From assembly GCF_901000735.1 (NCBI RefSeq), contig NC_081541.1, positions 42,563,021-42,627,020 on the forward strand: a stretch of 64,000 nucleotides of DNA, given 5' to 3'. The position numbers and the translations under genes were made by a program. This DNA comes from Corylus avellana. Lineage: Eukaryota > Streptophyta > Magnoliopsida > Fagales > Betulaceae. The notes below the pieces were generated by a model that worked only from the letters and a program-made list of their open reading frames with translations, was not told the origin of the DNA and did no database searches. This document shows positions 38,765 through 52,497 of this stretch, piece by piece (position 1 is the stretch's first letter; each line of letters opens with the position of its first letter).

Positions 38765-41700
38765 GGACCTCTAAACCCATGGGCACTTTTCAACAACAGC
38801 AAACAACTCCAAAGCTTTGCTGACGAAGAGTACTACTAAATCTAGAAAAGCTTAGGGAAGGGACGTGGTGAAAAAGAAATGAGGACATACTGTTAGCTTG
38901 AAGCCAATCACGCTAGATCCAAATAGAGCAAACACTAGAGCACAAGGACAAGTAATGCAAGCCTATCAATAAAAAACGCAGAGACCTTAATCACAAAGAA
39001 TCGTCACCGTCCCCTTAGCTCTCAAACACAAAAATTACATAACCAAAAAAAGATTAGAAAAAACATAGAATGAGAACATTGTCCCCTTAGCTATCAAACA
39101 CAAAAATTAACGAACAAAAAAGATTAGAAAAAAGAGAATGATAATTAGACCTCGTGGACTATACAGAAATATATGGGTTTCACTGTCACGAACTTAGGGT
39201 GGCTGTTCTTTTCTTCTGAGTGGTCACGGTGGTCGGTAGGTGTTGGACAGTTGGTGTTACTTTAGCCTTCACTTGAATAGAGTGGGAGAGAACTCAAAGA
39301 AGAGAGAATGAGATTGAGAATCAGAGGTGAGAACTCGAAAGCATTGCAACTTTTAGCATTTTACTCTTTTAATTAAGGTTTTGTTTTTTAATTGTAAAAA
39401 AAAATAATAATAATAAAATAAATATAAATATAAATATAAATATAAATATAAATAAAATCTAATTTAAATTATATTTTATAAGGGTTATGGGGATCAACCA
39501 TGGGTTAAGCATGTTGATCTGGAATTGACCCATATATTAAACAATTTAATTCTAGTTAACCCAAAATTGATCAAACCTTATTATACAAAACCCTAACCCG
39601 CTAATTTATGATGGTTCATGTCGAGTTTACTGGTCTGTTAAAAATTGCCAGCCCTATATAGGGAGATCAATCCAATCCAAAAAAAAAAAAAAAAAAAGAA
39701 TGATTATGCTGCAGCTTCACACCTATTCTAATAAGTCACAATTTAAAATAAATAAATTTAAAAAACAAAAAACAAATTACCAATGAAAAAAAGAAAAAAA
39801 AGATGATAGATAAAATTCACAAATTACCTTGAAGTTTACACAATATGAACATCCAGTAGATGCATCGCTTTCTTCAGACATGGTTTCTTGTGGGTCCACT
39901 GGATGGGTAACAACAGGTTATGTGCTGGAGGAACCACTGAAAGAAAAATGTATCCATCAAAAATCATTATTTAAAATGATATCCATAGCATATATAATAA
40001 ATGAACAGGGGCTGGCTGTCATGAGCATAAGCAGCAGCATCTTTATGAAGTCACAATAAGAGCGAATAATGAAATATAAAAATATTTATCCTTGAATTGT
40101 GAAAACTTAAAAATGTTTATCCTCTCATGCCCCAAATAATGAAATATAAAAATTTAAGTTCCTTTCCCCTCTGAACATTTTCTAAGCATCCATATCGATC
40201 ACAATGTCTAATCAAAACAACATCTTAGAACACCAATCTAACATTGTTGTAAAATAAATTACCGTATCCAGTTAATGAAAAGGAACCCTCACTAATCATA
40301 GGGAAATGATATAGATCTAGGAAATGCATGCACAAATATTATACCCATACTTGTACATCAACAATACATAAACAACTAGTTGGTTTGTCTTCATCGTAAA
40401 ATACGTAAAAAAAAAAAAAAAAAACCTTTTAACATAACATCGATAGGAATTCAGAAGTACATATATTATACATACATGGTTTTTAGTCCCATTTTTTTAA
40501 CTCCTTGCAGCTTCTTGTGCATAGACAACACTAATTTGAATACTAAATAAACTAAACTTCCTGACTTTCTCTTCCTCACAAAAGAATCATATACAGATAT
40601 TGCTTCTTAAAAGATTAATCATTGATGCGAACATGAAACTTTACATATTGCATTCTCAAATTCTTTATTATGTGATACCAAATTTTGGTTCCAACTCCAA
40701 TATGTCAAACAAAAAAGCTTATAAAGTAAATGAAGCCTTTACCAAAAGTAAAGTAAGATATGTGGCAACACTATGCATGTTTTCCCCATCTTAGATATAA
40801 AAGACAACAAACATCTAACAAATGTCATAAAGTGCTCTTAAATGTTGGATAAAACATGGTAATATGATATTATTTCCTGATATGCACGCTCATGGAGAAA
40901 TATGCATTCGCAAACACAAGCTGGCTCTGCCTCTGTCCCTCCTAACAGTTTGCCACATGCTAAAACTTATGCATGTTATGCATTCATTAAATGCAACGGT
41001 CATACATGTTTTTTCAGCTGACCATTTTTTTGTTTTTCATCCTCCTTACATTTATTTTGGATTATCTTTTGGCAAGTCTTATTAGGGGTAGACCAAAGAG
41101 GGTAAAAATAGGACCTTGATACCTCAAGAAGCATTAGTATATATACAAGCCTTCGAGATTCTTACTCTACTAAGATGCATGAAATGGCAACTTCAAGTTC
41201 TGGCACACACTGTTTACTGTAGTAATTAGGACCATCAATTGAGGCAATAATTCACATTCACATTTTGAGGTGTAGTGGCATGTCGATCTTAGGAAATGAA
41301 CCATAAAACAGTCATTTTCATAGTCTCTCATTTCTCAGCATCTCAGATCACAATAAAAAGCACTACAGACTAACAGAGATAGCCCACAAAAAATATCAAC
41401 AAACCCAAGATTCATATGAACTTTCATTAGATTTTTCAACGATCAATCACTCTAATCATGTCACAAACCAGCGCGTAGGAAAATTTCACAATAAAAATTA
41501 AAGCAAACGCTGCAAACCCACACACACACACACACACAAAAAAAAAAATCACAGCTAACCGCCTAGAAAATTTTCACTGCCGAATAAGGCTTCTACGACT
41601 TTTGTTGCAAAGTTGAAAGAGAGGTAGGTTAGGAAAAATCTGAGAAATATGAGAAATCACACTTACAGAAGGGGGCGTATGGTGGCTGTGGATGTTTGGC

Positions 41701-41961
41701 GTCGTACGATTTGGAAGTAGATGTTGGCGGCGCCGTACAGCGAATGTGGCGTACGGTGGTTGTCGGCGAGTGAGGCGTCGCACGACTTGGGAAGGAGTTT
41801 TTTGGCGGAACAAAATGGGGGGAAAGAGTTTTTGGCGAAACAGAATAGGGGGAAGATGTTTTCGATGAGTTATCTGGTGATGTGACCTGGCAATGGCATA
41901 AGCGTAATAAAAGTAGGAATTTCTTTTTTCTTTTTTCAATTTTGTTGGATACTCATTTTCT
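38765..41961. repeat. Segmental duplication, copy 2
   Basis: Counterpart of 25457-28528. It starts within a hAT 5' region whose terminus TTGCCAGCCCTA is at 39645-39656, then carries the exon-like segment (39828-39936) and the GC-rich segment (41667-41860). Differences include an ATAAAT tandem expansion at 39418-39453 and an AC microsatellite at 41520-41538 absent from copy 1. Confidence 0.85.
39828..39936 (-). pseudogene. Orphan second exon of the unknown gene, copy 2
   Basis: It has the same acceptor and donor as copy 1 and an 18-codon start, MSEESDASTGCSYCVNFK (ATG at 39881). Two residues differ from copy 1. Its downstream side is again cut by the hAT end at 39656, so the insertion predates the duplication. 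Confidence 0.4.
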
Positions 41962-42049
41962 AGCCCGGGGATCGATACCCCGCATCTCTATGTTTCACCT
42001 TCCGTCTTTATTTCTTAACTATTATTCCAGTTTTCATGTTTGTTGTTTT

Positions 42050-42517
42050 TTGAAAATTCCAGTTGTAGTTTGTTTGTTTGTTTTGTGATATGGGTTTTGG
42101 ATTTTTTTGAGAATGGCAAGAAAATTAATGTGATTTCCTTTCGGCTTTTAGATGCATGTTCTACTGAGAGCTGCATCTGCAAGATAAGGCATGACCATTT
42201 GTTGTTTAACTGAGAGTTGATAAAAATGGTAATCTTGCTGGCTGGTTATCTAGTCATAAGTTTCAATTTTAGCTGATATTTTTGCAGTTGTGGTGGGAAT
42301 TGGGAAAGGAAAAGAAGGTCTTGACTGATTGAAAAAAGTTGTTCTCATGTTCAGGGAACAAGAACCAGAAAAAGCAAATTAAAATTTCTTACTGCTTGGG
42401 ATTTTGGGGGAGATTTGTGTTTTTGTATGCTAACTTTAGGCAACAGAGAATATCTCACAGGAAAGTGCCACAAATAAGTAGTTCAATATGTGAGAGGCAA
42501 TACAGCAATTTCTAGAA
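42050..42517 (+). pseudogene. Relic matching metacaspase intron 1
   Basis: Ordered blocks match intron 1 of the metacaspase gene: GTGATATGGGTTTTGGAT (42085; compare 17147), GAGCTGCATCTGCAAG (42167; 17295), the GTCTTGACTGATT stretch (42319; 17344) and a GAGAATATC...CACAAATAA...GAGAGGCAAT block (42440-42500; 18585-18650). No exon is present. It is either a remnant of a duplicated metacaspase or a repeat shared with the intron. Confidence 0.5.
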
Positions 42518-43292
42518 TACTAAGACCTGTTTAGAATTATATTTGAGAGGCTTAAAAGTGATTTTAACACTCAAAAAATCTGTTTGAAAAAAAAAAAAAT
42601 TCGTTTGTTAAAAGTCTAGTGAATGTCAAAAGTCGTTTTAAATTTCTCAACGACAGTCATTTTCATTCGTCGAACTAATAATGTCACTAATTTTGGCAGG
42701 TTTCATCTTTGTCCCAAGAAAAGGTCATTTTGAATATCAAAATCCTTCTCTTCATCAAACTAATTAACATCTTCAGAGAAATTGATGATCTGACTCACGA
42801 ATCTAAAGTAGTGAAAAATACCACTATATCTCTTAATATTAAAACAATTTTTTTTAAAAAAATCCATAATATATTATTTGATATCACATGAATTGTTAAT
42901 AACAAGTTGGGGTTTGGAAGAGCTAGTGTCATCCCTAACATGAAAAATGGAAACAAGCTTGATATTAACATTATTCATAAAATAATGAGAACTGATATGA
43001 CTCTGAACTGACAATCTCATTCTCACGCAACAAGACCAAGAAAATTTAAGTTGGGAGACCTAAAATTTCTGATGCTCAATTGAACCTTTCATAATTGCAG
43101 TTAACATTTGAAGAATAATATTAAGACAAGGAGGAGGACAACCCAAATATATAAATCCCCACCCACCCAAAGAAAAATAATTCATTTGCAAATTAATTAA
43201 TAAGTACCCTAAGAACACTAGCGAATTATCTCTTCCTTTTTTTTTTTTTTTCTTCTTCCTAGGAAGATCCAATGAGCACCAATATCCCTCCT
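42518..43292. other. Spacer and eIF4G 3' UTR
   Basis: The last 200-250 bases before 43293 are probably 3' UTR of eIF4G (minus strand). The rest is AT-rich with no visible gene. Confidence 0.4.
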
Positions 43293-46200
43293 CTAAATAA
43301 AATTTTCTAACTTTCTTGATCTGTTAGGATCTAGAGGCCTAAAATCCTCCAAACGCAAATTGGAGCTTGTACGGATTTCACTCAAGACAGAATCCCCTTT
43401 CTCTGATTTTATCATCTCCAAAATGCTTCCAAGAACATCTCCTGCAAGCCCCAAGTCTCGAAGACGACCTGGCTCCTCTCCTCCATCATGTATTAACATC
43501 CCAATCTCTCTCAAAGGGATCACATTTTCTGTAACGACTTTGGCAAATATACGACCAAGAAACTCCGGAGCTCTTGGGGCGTCATTTACAGCATCCTCCA
43601 AATTAGTCAGAACAGATTCAAACCTGCCCAGATGGAGGAAAGCAGCAGAATGTAAATAAATTTTTAGTGTGCCAATACAACAATGGATATTATTGTTAAA
43701 TGTCTTTTACCCTTTGATGAGATGGGCTTGACTCAAGACACCATCCCGAGATTTTGTAAGATTGACCAGAAGCTTCGCCAAAACATCCCGTTCCATGTCC
43801 TTCCTCTCAAAAGAGTCTGTGACCCATAGGGATACCATCAATGCATGGAAGCTTGGGGAATTCAACTCTTTAATGCACAATTCGACTTCTTTCTCATCTC
43901 TGGCACTGAAAATTAAATAACTTCCATCAAGTATTGTTGAACTTCCATCAAGTATTGTTGATAAACAAGTATGGAATCTCTATATTATTATTGACAGCCA
44001 TATATCACAACTATCCCAACAGCAAAAACTACACGTATGCAGGTAGATACCAAGAAACAAATACACAGATGAATTCAAGTATATTCCTCAGCCAATAAAT
44101 CAACACAATCACAGTTCAATTGGATTAGGCAAGCACCTTAAACCTTCTGCGATGTGCCTTGGCTGAGGTGCAAGAGGTACTAACCCCCACATCATTATCT
44201 CACAAAGCAGTTTAAATGACAAGAGTCCTATTATACAGCCAAAAGAAAGAGAGTTCTCAAAAACAAGCTGAAAAGGCCTAGCATCATGTTGCTTGGTTGT
44301 TGCCTAAGCATTATTAAATACACCCCTTCATGAAACACAGTTTGTGCTGTTCACTCTTGTACATCAAATGTCTTCCTTGAAAGTAATAAATGACCTTCAC
44401 CTTTTGCCACCAACCTAATTCTTGAACAACTACTATCTATTATTTATTCATTCTTTCTAATTTGAAAGCAACAAATGCTTCAAAAATGACACACTGAAAC
44501 CCTTGGAGACCACACCACAGATAATATGAATTAAGCACATTGTTAACGAGTCTCATCTAGATCATTTCAAAAAATCCAACAAGATGAGAAATCATTACCA
44601 CAATAGTATCAGAATAAAACCTTCATCAAGTCACTGAACTATGGCACCACTAATTAAAGGGTGAAAATACTAAACACAAAATAATAGAAAAAAATATATA
44701 TAGACTATTAACCAGGTTGATTCCCAAAACCTTGGGCATACCTAATAAAATCTAATTCGGCTTGTTCAAATTGGAGTTTTGTTAGAACACTAATTAATTC
44801 ACCCAAACTATTGGGATAAGTAGTAATTTAATACAGTATCAGAGCAAAGGTCTTAAATCAGACCCTAACTCTATTGTTTAGACCTATTTTAATTAAATAT
44901 TTCACGTGTTGTGTTTTCATTTGTTAAGGAGTTTAAGCTCACATGTAAGAAAGTGTATTATAAAATATTAATTAAATAATTAAATTTATAATTTTTATCA
45001 ACTTAAGCTTTAGGGACAATTAATGATTTAACAAGTTTCACCCAATTCCCTCGACCCAAAGACACCGAAAGAAACTAAGGCCATGTTTATTAAAATTTTG
45101 TTTTTTGTCTTTTATTTTATGTTCTCAAGAAAAATACATGAACAAACAATTAAAAATACAACAAAAAAAAAGCACAAAAACAGTTTTAACTTTTATGTCA
45201 TGTCATAACACTTTTTTAAACCAAAAGCATAAAATACCCTCTAATTAATATTTCCTACATCTACATGTTGAAAGTTACTTTCCCTAAAAGCAGGCTAAGA
45301 GTTCTCTTATTCTTCTAAAACTAATTAACAAAAAAAAAAAATGCTGGTGACACAAGCAGCAAAGTATGAATTCCACAATACAATTCACAGAAGAAGTAAA
45401 TTACCCTAAATCATAGACTTCTTAAGGCCCATCTTCTGATTGAGTACTACATCCCATAATTTGTTATGAAGTCGGAAAAAAAAAACCCTCTTAGAATAAC
45501 TAGTAGTACAAGTCAGAACAATTAGTTATTTCCAAGTCTAAATAATCCAAGGAAATGCACTGTTCCAAAAACAATAAAATGGAAGACCAAAAAATGGGAA
45601 GCACACCTACAACTTTTAAGAAAGCTATTAATCTGTTACTCCACACTCCTGAGGTCCAAATGTGACAAGCATGCACCAACACAGTACCAGATAAATAAGC
45701 CATAAACACACTCGCCACCACTTTCATCAACAAATGCCTCAAAATAAATAACATGGGCATAATTTAACATTTTAGCCCGTCTTTGTCTAATTCCACTCCA
45801 AGAAAAATTGACTATTCAAAGCAAAGAAGCAAAAAGACCCATAGTCTGCTCGATTATTTTATTTGACAACATGCAGCATTAGGGACATCAGTTGCAAAAT
45901 ATAATACGCAGACTACTCTGTACTTAAATCAAGCAATCTAAGATTATGGAAGTTGAAAATCACACATCAAATTTTATTGAAGATTCACTGTTCAGCCTTA
46001 CTTTCCATTTTAAGCTAATATTCTTTGGATACATCAGTACTAGATAAATGCACAGAGGTTTTAATGTAAGCACCCATACACTAGAATGTAGATGATGCAA
46101 AATTTTCTAAACTAAAATGTAAAAATGACAAGAATAACAGGATGATTAATGCATGCACAAAACAAGATGATACCTGTAGAATTCTTTAATTGCTGCCATG

Positions 46201-49200
46201 GACATTTCCCGAAGGCGCTCTTCAGGCCACGCCTTTTCCAAAGGAACATTTTGAGGACAAGATGTTCCCTGTCCTCGTGCAGGTGATGAAGTTGCAAGAG
46301 ATCTATCAAAACTTCGATCTGCATTCTTTAAGTCTCTGTTACCCAAAGTCACATTTCGCTCTTGAGGACTTATTTGATCATATGCAGCTGGAGCTGCAAA
46401 TCTATCCGGAATATACCTTGGGTTGAGATCCTCCCTTGTGCCATAAGTTGTCCTCTCTGACACAGTACCATAACCATTCAAACCAGCTGCCGTTCTTCTG
46501 GAGTCTGCAGCCACGGAAGGTATATCAGCCACAGGTGCACTTGACATTGCTGGCGATCCTCTAATTGACATTCCTCTCCCAAGACCACCTTGAGGTCCCA
46601 GAGTAATAGAATCATCACCAATAGGTCTTTGCGGCAAGGGGCCAGACGGTCTTTCCTCTGTCCGAACATCCTGAGCACCATAACCACGAGTAGGCAGTCC
46701 ACGGTAACCACCTGTCTGAGCGTTTGGGGAAGACAACATTGTTGACCCTCTTGGAGCAAACTCCATAGGTACCCTTCTTGCCGATTGGTTTATGCTCGAA
46801 GTACGACCCATCCTGCTAACTTGAGCCCGCTCTTGAGCAGCATCTCTGTGCACTTCCTCAATCTTTTTCGGCCCTTCAACTTTCCTCCTCTGCTGCCATT
46901 TATTCTTTCTCAAATCAATTGCATCCTTCAACATGAACCTGACCCTAGAAGATAAATTCATGTTATTGGATAATGTCTTCATTCTATCAAAATATGCATC
47001 CATATGCTCCTTAGCTTTTTGATGGTCGATCATCTCCCCAATAGTACTCATCAATTTGCACAAAGCTTCAAGATCTTCTTCATCAGGATCCTGCAACTGA
47101 CCCAGCAATTTCTGTATACATGCATGCATTATTCGCTCAGTCAACATTTTCTTCTTGTACAACTCCCCAATTAATCGAATGTTACCCAACATTCGTCTTC
47201 TAGCCTTGACTCTCTTCTCTTCTCTTTCCTCTGCAGACTGTTTGATCTCACCCTCTTCATCAACTTTATTAGCTTCTTCTTGCTCTCTTTCCCCTCTCTC
47301 AAATTCCTCCTGGCACTTGTTCAGAAGCACTCTCTTGAAAGTTACCTTTTCATTATCTTCATTGAAATCAGGCAACTCCCCAGCCAGATGACAACAGAAA
47401 TCAGCATACATCTCACAGAAAGTCGGCTCCATTAAAGCTTTGTCAAAGATCTGTGAGATGACACCATTTAGAGTGGCAGCATTGTCAATGTTAACTGCTT
47501 TCACTTGCTCAAAAAGTTTCTCAAAGTTCTGTGGAGTAAGCTTATTTAGAATAGCTTTCAATTGCCTTTGCTTTGACTGTTCCTCATCTGTCACTTTACC
47601 CACTTCATATTTCTTCTCAGCTTTGTGCATCACCAGTAATGGAGTATGAGGAGAAGGAATTAAACCCTTTTGAATATTGGTAGCACGCAGCCACCTTTCA
47701 GAATCAGGGTTATTTCTTGGCATTCCTCCCTGAGAACCCATGGATGGCCCCAACAGTATTGGATACTGCATGGGTGTCTGTACACGTGGGTTCCTGAGAA
47801 CACCATAATTGCCTCCTGGTCCAGGTCGAAACCCTACTGCATTACCTCCATAAACAAGATCTGGACGTGGATCCCTCCCCGAACTAAAATTACCAGATAC
47901 TTTACTCCACCTGTCTTCTTCAACCACGCCACTACCACGACGGTCAATTCGAGATCCCCCACTTGGCCTGTCTACTATTCTCCCAGGACTAGGGTATGAA
48001 TCACGTTCAACATGATGAGAGATATTGAAATTAGCACTCATCAAGGCCTCTATATCAGATGTAATCTCAAAACCTTTCGGAAGGTCATTATATTGCTCTG
48101 CAAATTTCAAGAGGAAATCTCTGGAATATTTTTTGGCTGTAATCACTTCTTCATCTTTGTCATGATTATCCAGTCTTCCAATAACCTGTTGTCCATTATC
48201 TGAAACTTCTAATTTTGGTGTAGATACGTCAGCGGCATCTTCCCAATCATCAGGCTCAGCTTTGCTCATCCCACCCTTTTCACTTTCTATAGCATCTACT
48301 TCGACAGCATCAGCAGATGCCTGCTTCACATCGGCACTATTAGAAGTGCTCTCAGTACTATCCGTAGACACAACAGTTTCCTTCTTTTCCTCCGGGCCCT
48401 TATATGCATTATAAAGATCAGAAGTGGTCCCAGCAGCATCGGCTTTCTGAAGAATTTCTTTTCTCTTCTTCTTTCCTCCTTTAGTACTACTCTTTGCCTT
48501 ACTAAGATCAAGGCTTGGCTTATCCTTCGAAACTGATGCTGCAAAAGAGACCAAATCACCGCCAAAGTTCTCTGCACCTTCCCCTTCGTGTTTTAAAGTT
48601 GCTTCCAGAAGATCAGGAGTCGAAATAGGAGCAGACTGCTGATCTGATATACCAGACATTGTAACAACATCTTTACTGTCTATGCTATCACTCCTTGAAG
48701 GAACATCTGAAGTTGAGGTCTTCTCACCAATAGAACTTCCAACATCTGTGAAATCAGTTGTCCCATCCATCTCTGCATGACAGTCCACAAGTTCAGTGAT
48801 CTCTATCTGTGCAGTCTCTAAAGTTAGGACCTCATCACTTATAGTTATTGCCTTCAGATCCGAATCCTGTCCAGATTGTTTGCCCTCAGTATGTTTAATA
48901 TGTTCCAAGGATTTTAACGAAATAGGATCCAATGATATCTCACTACTCTTAACATCTTGTTTCAAACCCACTTCAGGCAATCTGCTTTCTCCTTGTTCAT
49001 CCTTTCCCACAGTTTCATGTAGTAATTCTTCATTTTGCAATGATGATTCATCTAGCTTAGCATGGTGAGCAGTCTCAAAGGTATCAACAATGATTCCAGG
49101 ACCAGGAATTTCAGATGAGACACTGGTGGAGCCTTCTCCAACACTTTCAACCTTTAATTCAGAAGCATCAGTAGCACCACCAACTGTTAACAGTGATTGC

Positions 49201-52200
49201 CCGGATAATGAAACACCTTCACTAGTTGTAGGTGTAGCAAGAGCTGGTTTAGCTTCTACAGCTCCAGGAACTCCACTGTTAGAAGATATACTGTGCTCTA
49301 GAGCCCGAGAATGCAAATGTGAGGATGAAGTAGATTGAGAGCCAACCTGTAGAAAAGTGTAAATTTTTGCATAAAGATTAAAGAAAAAGGGCTAAACTAA
49401 ATTGGAAAATAATTAAAAGAAAGGGTAATACAGCACAAAAGTACCTGATGCTGTAATTGGATGTGTCCTTTCTTGCCTGTCTTCTTTTGATGATCTTTCA
49501 TAGAGTTTGATCTACCAAGGATTTCCCTTCTTCTGCCCTCATTATTAGGCACAACTACTGTAGATTCCTCAGATGGAGAAACTGAAGCAGAGGATAATGG
49601 ATTGGATACCAGGCCCTCAGAAGAAACAACCGCAGACACTGCTGACTGTTTAGTAACCACCGGCAACAACTTGGACACCAATGATTCAGTGCCATGTTTA
49701 GACTGCTGCAAAGAGCTTTCTGAACAAATCTCCGAATCCCTTTGAGGATGTGTTGAGCTAGCTTCACCAGATGGCCTCACATGTTTAGGAGATTCACCCT
49801 TTTCAACACCATGTGAGCTACTTGGCCGCATTGAGTCTGCAACCTTTTCTCCAATAGAACCAGCACTTGGCTTAACTGTAACTGGTATCGTTGTTGATGG
49901 AGCAGAGGAGATTATAGTATGTACATCACGGGAATGTTCCAAGTTTGTTAGGTCAGCCACACCATGCATTTGGGTCCCAGTCTTATTAACAGGTAGGGAA
50001 CTAAGAGCAGGATTCATGAACGTCATGTTTTGGGGACCCTGGCCAACTTGATAATTAAATCTTGGCGCTTGGGAACTGGGTGCCATCTGGCTACTTGTTA
50101 AAGGAACCGAACTCTGAGGTGGGTAATATATAGGACTGGCATTGTAAGAATTGGAAGGATAAAAGCTCAGAGAATGAGGAGGTGCATATGATGGAATAGG
50201 CTGGGATTGAGGAGCCACATTAGGGTGAGACCGAGGAGCAGATGACCCACCATCAGAATAAGAATCTGCCCGTTTATCAAGCCTCAACTCTTCATGTGTG
50301 TCTGGATGAGTAATCTTGACAGTAGTTTTACGCTGACCACCAAATTTTCCTCCCTGCTGAGGGGGGTACTGTGGGGACATGGTGATTCCCATACTGCTCA
50401 ACTGAGGGGGCAACTGAGGTGGACCCATTTGAGTGGTGAAACTCATGCCCTGGCCTTGATGAATAATTCCTTGAGTCTGCATAGGATGGGGTTGGAGACC
50501 TGGAACAAACACAGATGGTTGCACTTGGGACGGATTTCCCATCGCTAAAGGCATATGCATCGGCATTTGAAGCGAAGGGGCGGCTGTCATACCCTGGGAT
50601 TGAAGCTGTTGGTTGGGGCCACCATATTGCACAGATACCTGTGACTGGTGAAACGGCATTGACATGGACATCCCAGTCATAGGAAGACCAGGAGGCTTCT
50701 GTTGTTGGCTCACTGGTGGTGCAGGTGAGACTTGTGCATCCTTTTTGGCTTTGGGCACTGGATATGCCTCCCCAGTATTAGGTTGATTAACAGCACCTGC
50801 ATCCTTCCTCAATAACGGCTGCTTGGGAGCAGAAGGAGTTGGCAATGGAGGAGCAGATCTAAAAGAATCATGGCGTGCCTGCAGATCAAAAATCACCCAA
50901 AGGTTTCTTATATTATTAAAATATAAATGCCAAGCGCCATAAATTTCCAACATCCCAAACTGAGTAGTTGAATTATCCTAACACCATCTGACCAAGCACA
51001 AAGGAAACGGTACAAAAAAAATACAAAAAAAATATGCCAAGTTTGAAAAGTACATCATGCAAAGTTCCATAGTACCTGAAACAATAGACGAAAAGGAGGG
51101 AGGACAGAGGGTGCTACCATTAAGTGACAGACTTTTAATAAACAAGCAGACCAGAAGACGAGACACAAAAAAAACTAAGTACAGACCTGGTCCCGTTTTT
51201 GCTCATCCAAATTTGGGGGCGCTGAGCTAGTTCGAGCAGGAACCTACAAACACGAAAATCACACAACCAATTGAATCTTTGAATAAGGTTAGAAAAATGT
51301 ATATCGCCATTCTATAGAGAAAAAAAAAATTAACAATTTGCATTTAGTGAATGTGAGACCATAAGCATACCTGCATCCCATTCATGAAACCAGGACTTAT
51401 GGACCCAAACTGAAAGGAGAACGCCTTAGACGCATCTCCAGTGGCTGATCCGTAGAAACCATTAAAAGCATATCATTAGTTATATTATTCTACTACTGCA
51501 AGTCAATGTCAAGATAAATAGTCTCCCACATTATAACAAAATTCTTATAATTCATGCATAGTGGAAATATATCCAAAGTTTCTAGTCATACCCTTTATAG
51601 GTGTTCTGGGAGCTGCCGAGTCAGAGTTCATGGAGCTAGGTTGAGGAGTTGGAACCTTCGGAACAGTCCGGTTGCTTCTCTGAGGAGCCGGCAACTCAGC
51701 TGGCTTGGCAGCTGGGCTTGTAATCGGCATATCAGAGGCTCCTACCACACACCATAAAAACAAACGCCATATAAAAACAAAAAAACAAAACAAAAAAGGA
51801 ACAAATTACATCCCAATCAAACAGGCAATATCCATCATAAAACTCGCTTCCTTCAATTACAAAAAAAATGGATCAACATTCTCAAACAAAATTCACAAAG
51901 CAACAAACCATAACTCTAAAAGACAATTTTTTTCTCTTTTGATTAAACTCTTTTAGAAAAACAATCTTACCATGAAATTGGGGCTGCACATGGGAACCAT
52001 TCTGTACAGCAGCACTACGTGGCGTCGACACATTACTAGACTCCAACGAAGAGGAATTATTCACAGTGGGCACGCTTGCCCTAGACTGCCCTCCTCCTTG
52101 TGCATTATTGTTATTCCTCTTAAAACTGAAACAAGCACACATAAAAAAATTAATTAATTAATTAAAAAAAAAAAAAAAAACCCAAATCACAAACCACCAA

Positions 52201-52497
52201 AACAAACAAAAAACCAAACCCTAATTCCCCTATCGACCGCAAAACAGCCATCAAAACCCTAACTTCTAACAAACCCTCACAATCCAAAAACATACCAAAA
52301 AGATTGGAAATCCGAAACCCCAGGAATCCTTACCCGCGGCTGGAGGATAACCCGTATGACGGAGAAGGGGCGGGCCCGCCGCCCTTAACGTAACCGCCTG
52401 AGGAGCCCCGCTGCTGGTTGGAGCTCGTGGATCGCCTATCGGATTTCCGGTACTGTGTCGAATCGTTCTTGTCCGACCTTGATTGATTGTAGGACAT
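43293..52497 (-). CDS. EIF4G: Eukaryotic translation initiation factor 4G, full length
   Basis: Nine coding exons: 52497-52334, 52125-51971, 51741-51592, 51444-51371, 51243-51187, 50878-49445, 49346-46174, 43905-43711 and 43623-43293. They total 5,733 bases, an exact frame, for 1,910 aa. eIF4G is the scaffold of the cap-binding complex, linking eIF4E, eIF4A and eIF3. The N-terminus MSYNQSRSDKND matches plant eIF4G. A Gln/Pro/Ser-rich region follows. The eIF4E-binding motif YSRDFLL lies near residue 1083, MIF4G at about 1260-1490, an Arg/Gly-rich linker next, and MA3 from about 1722 to 1850 (PEERLREMSMAAIKEFY, then LLVNLTKSRDG, EEPGRLRDLGLAGD). The last intron but one is 2.3 kb. No defect is seen. 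It is the evident relative of the MIF4G copies at 4-8 kb, which lack its eIF4E site and MA3. Confidence 0.95.
43920..43961. repeat. 21-bp tandem duplication in an eIF4G intron
   Basis: Two exact copies of ACTTCCATCAAGTATTGTTGA lie just upstream (gene sense) of the first MA3-exon acceptor at 43906-43907. Confidence 0.85.
44780..45045. repeat. Dispersed repeat with tRNA-Met primer-site-like text, in eIF4G intron
   Basis: CAGTATCAGAGCAAAGGTC (near 44836) resembles TGGTATCAAAGCAAAGG at 4040. The following text ends in TCAACTTAAGCTTTAGGGAC and AATGATTTAACA, like segments near 56545-56600, 59600-59670 and, inverted, 60850-61090. It is probably a fragment of a non-autonomous LTR or TRIM-like family. 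Confidence 0.45.

Noticed and set aside
48796..49068. Plus-strand frames within eIF4G
   Set aside because: They are antisense shadows of the large eIF4G exon 46174-49346.
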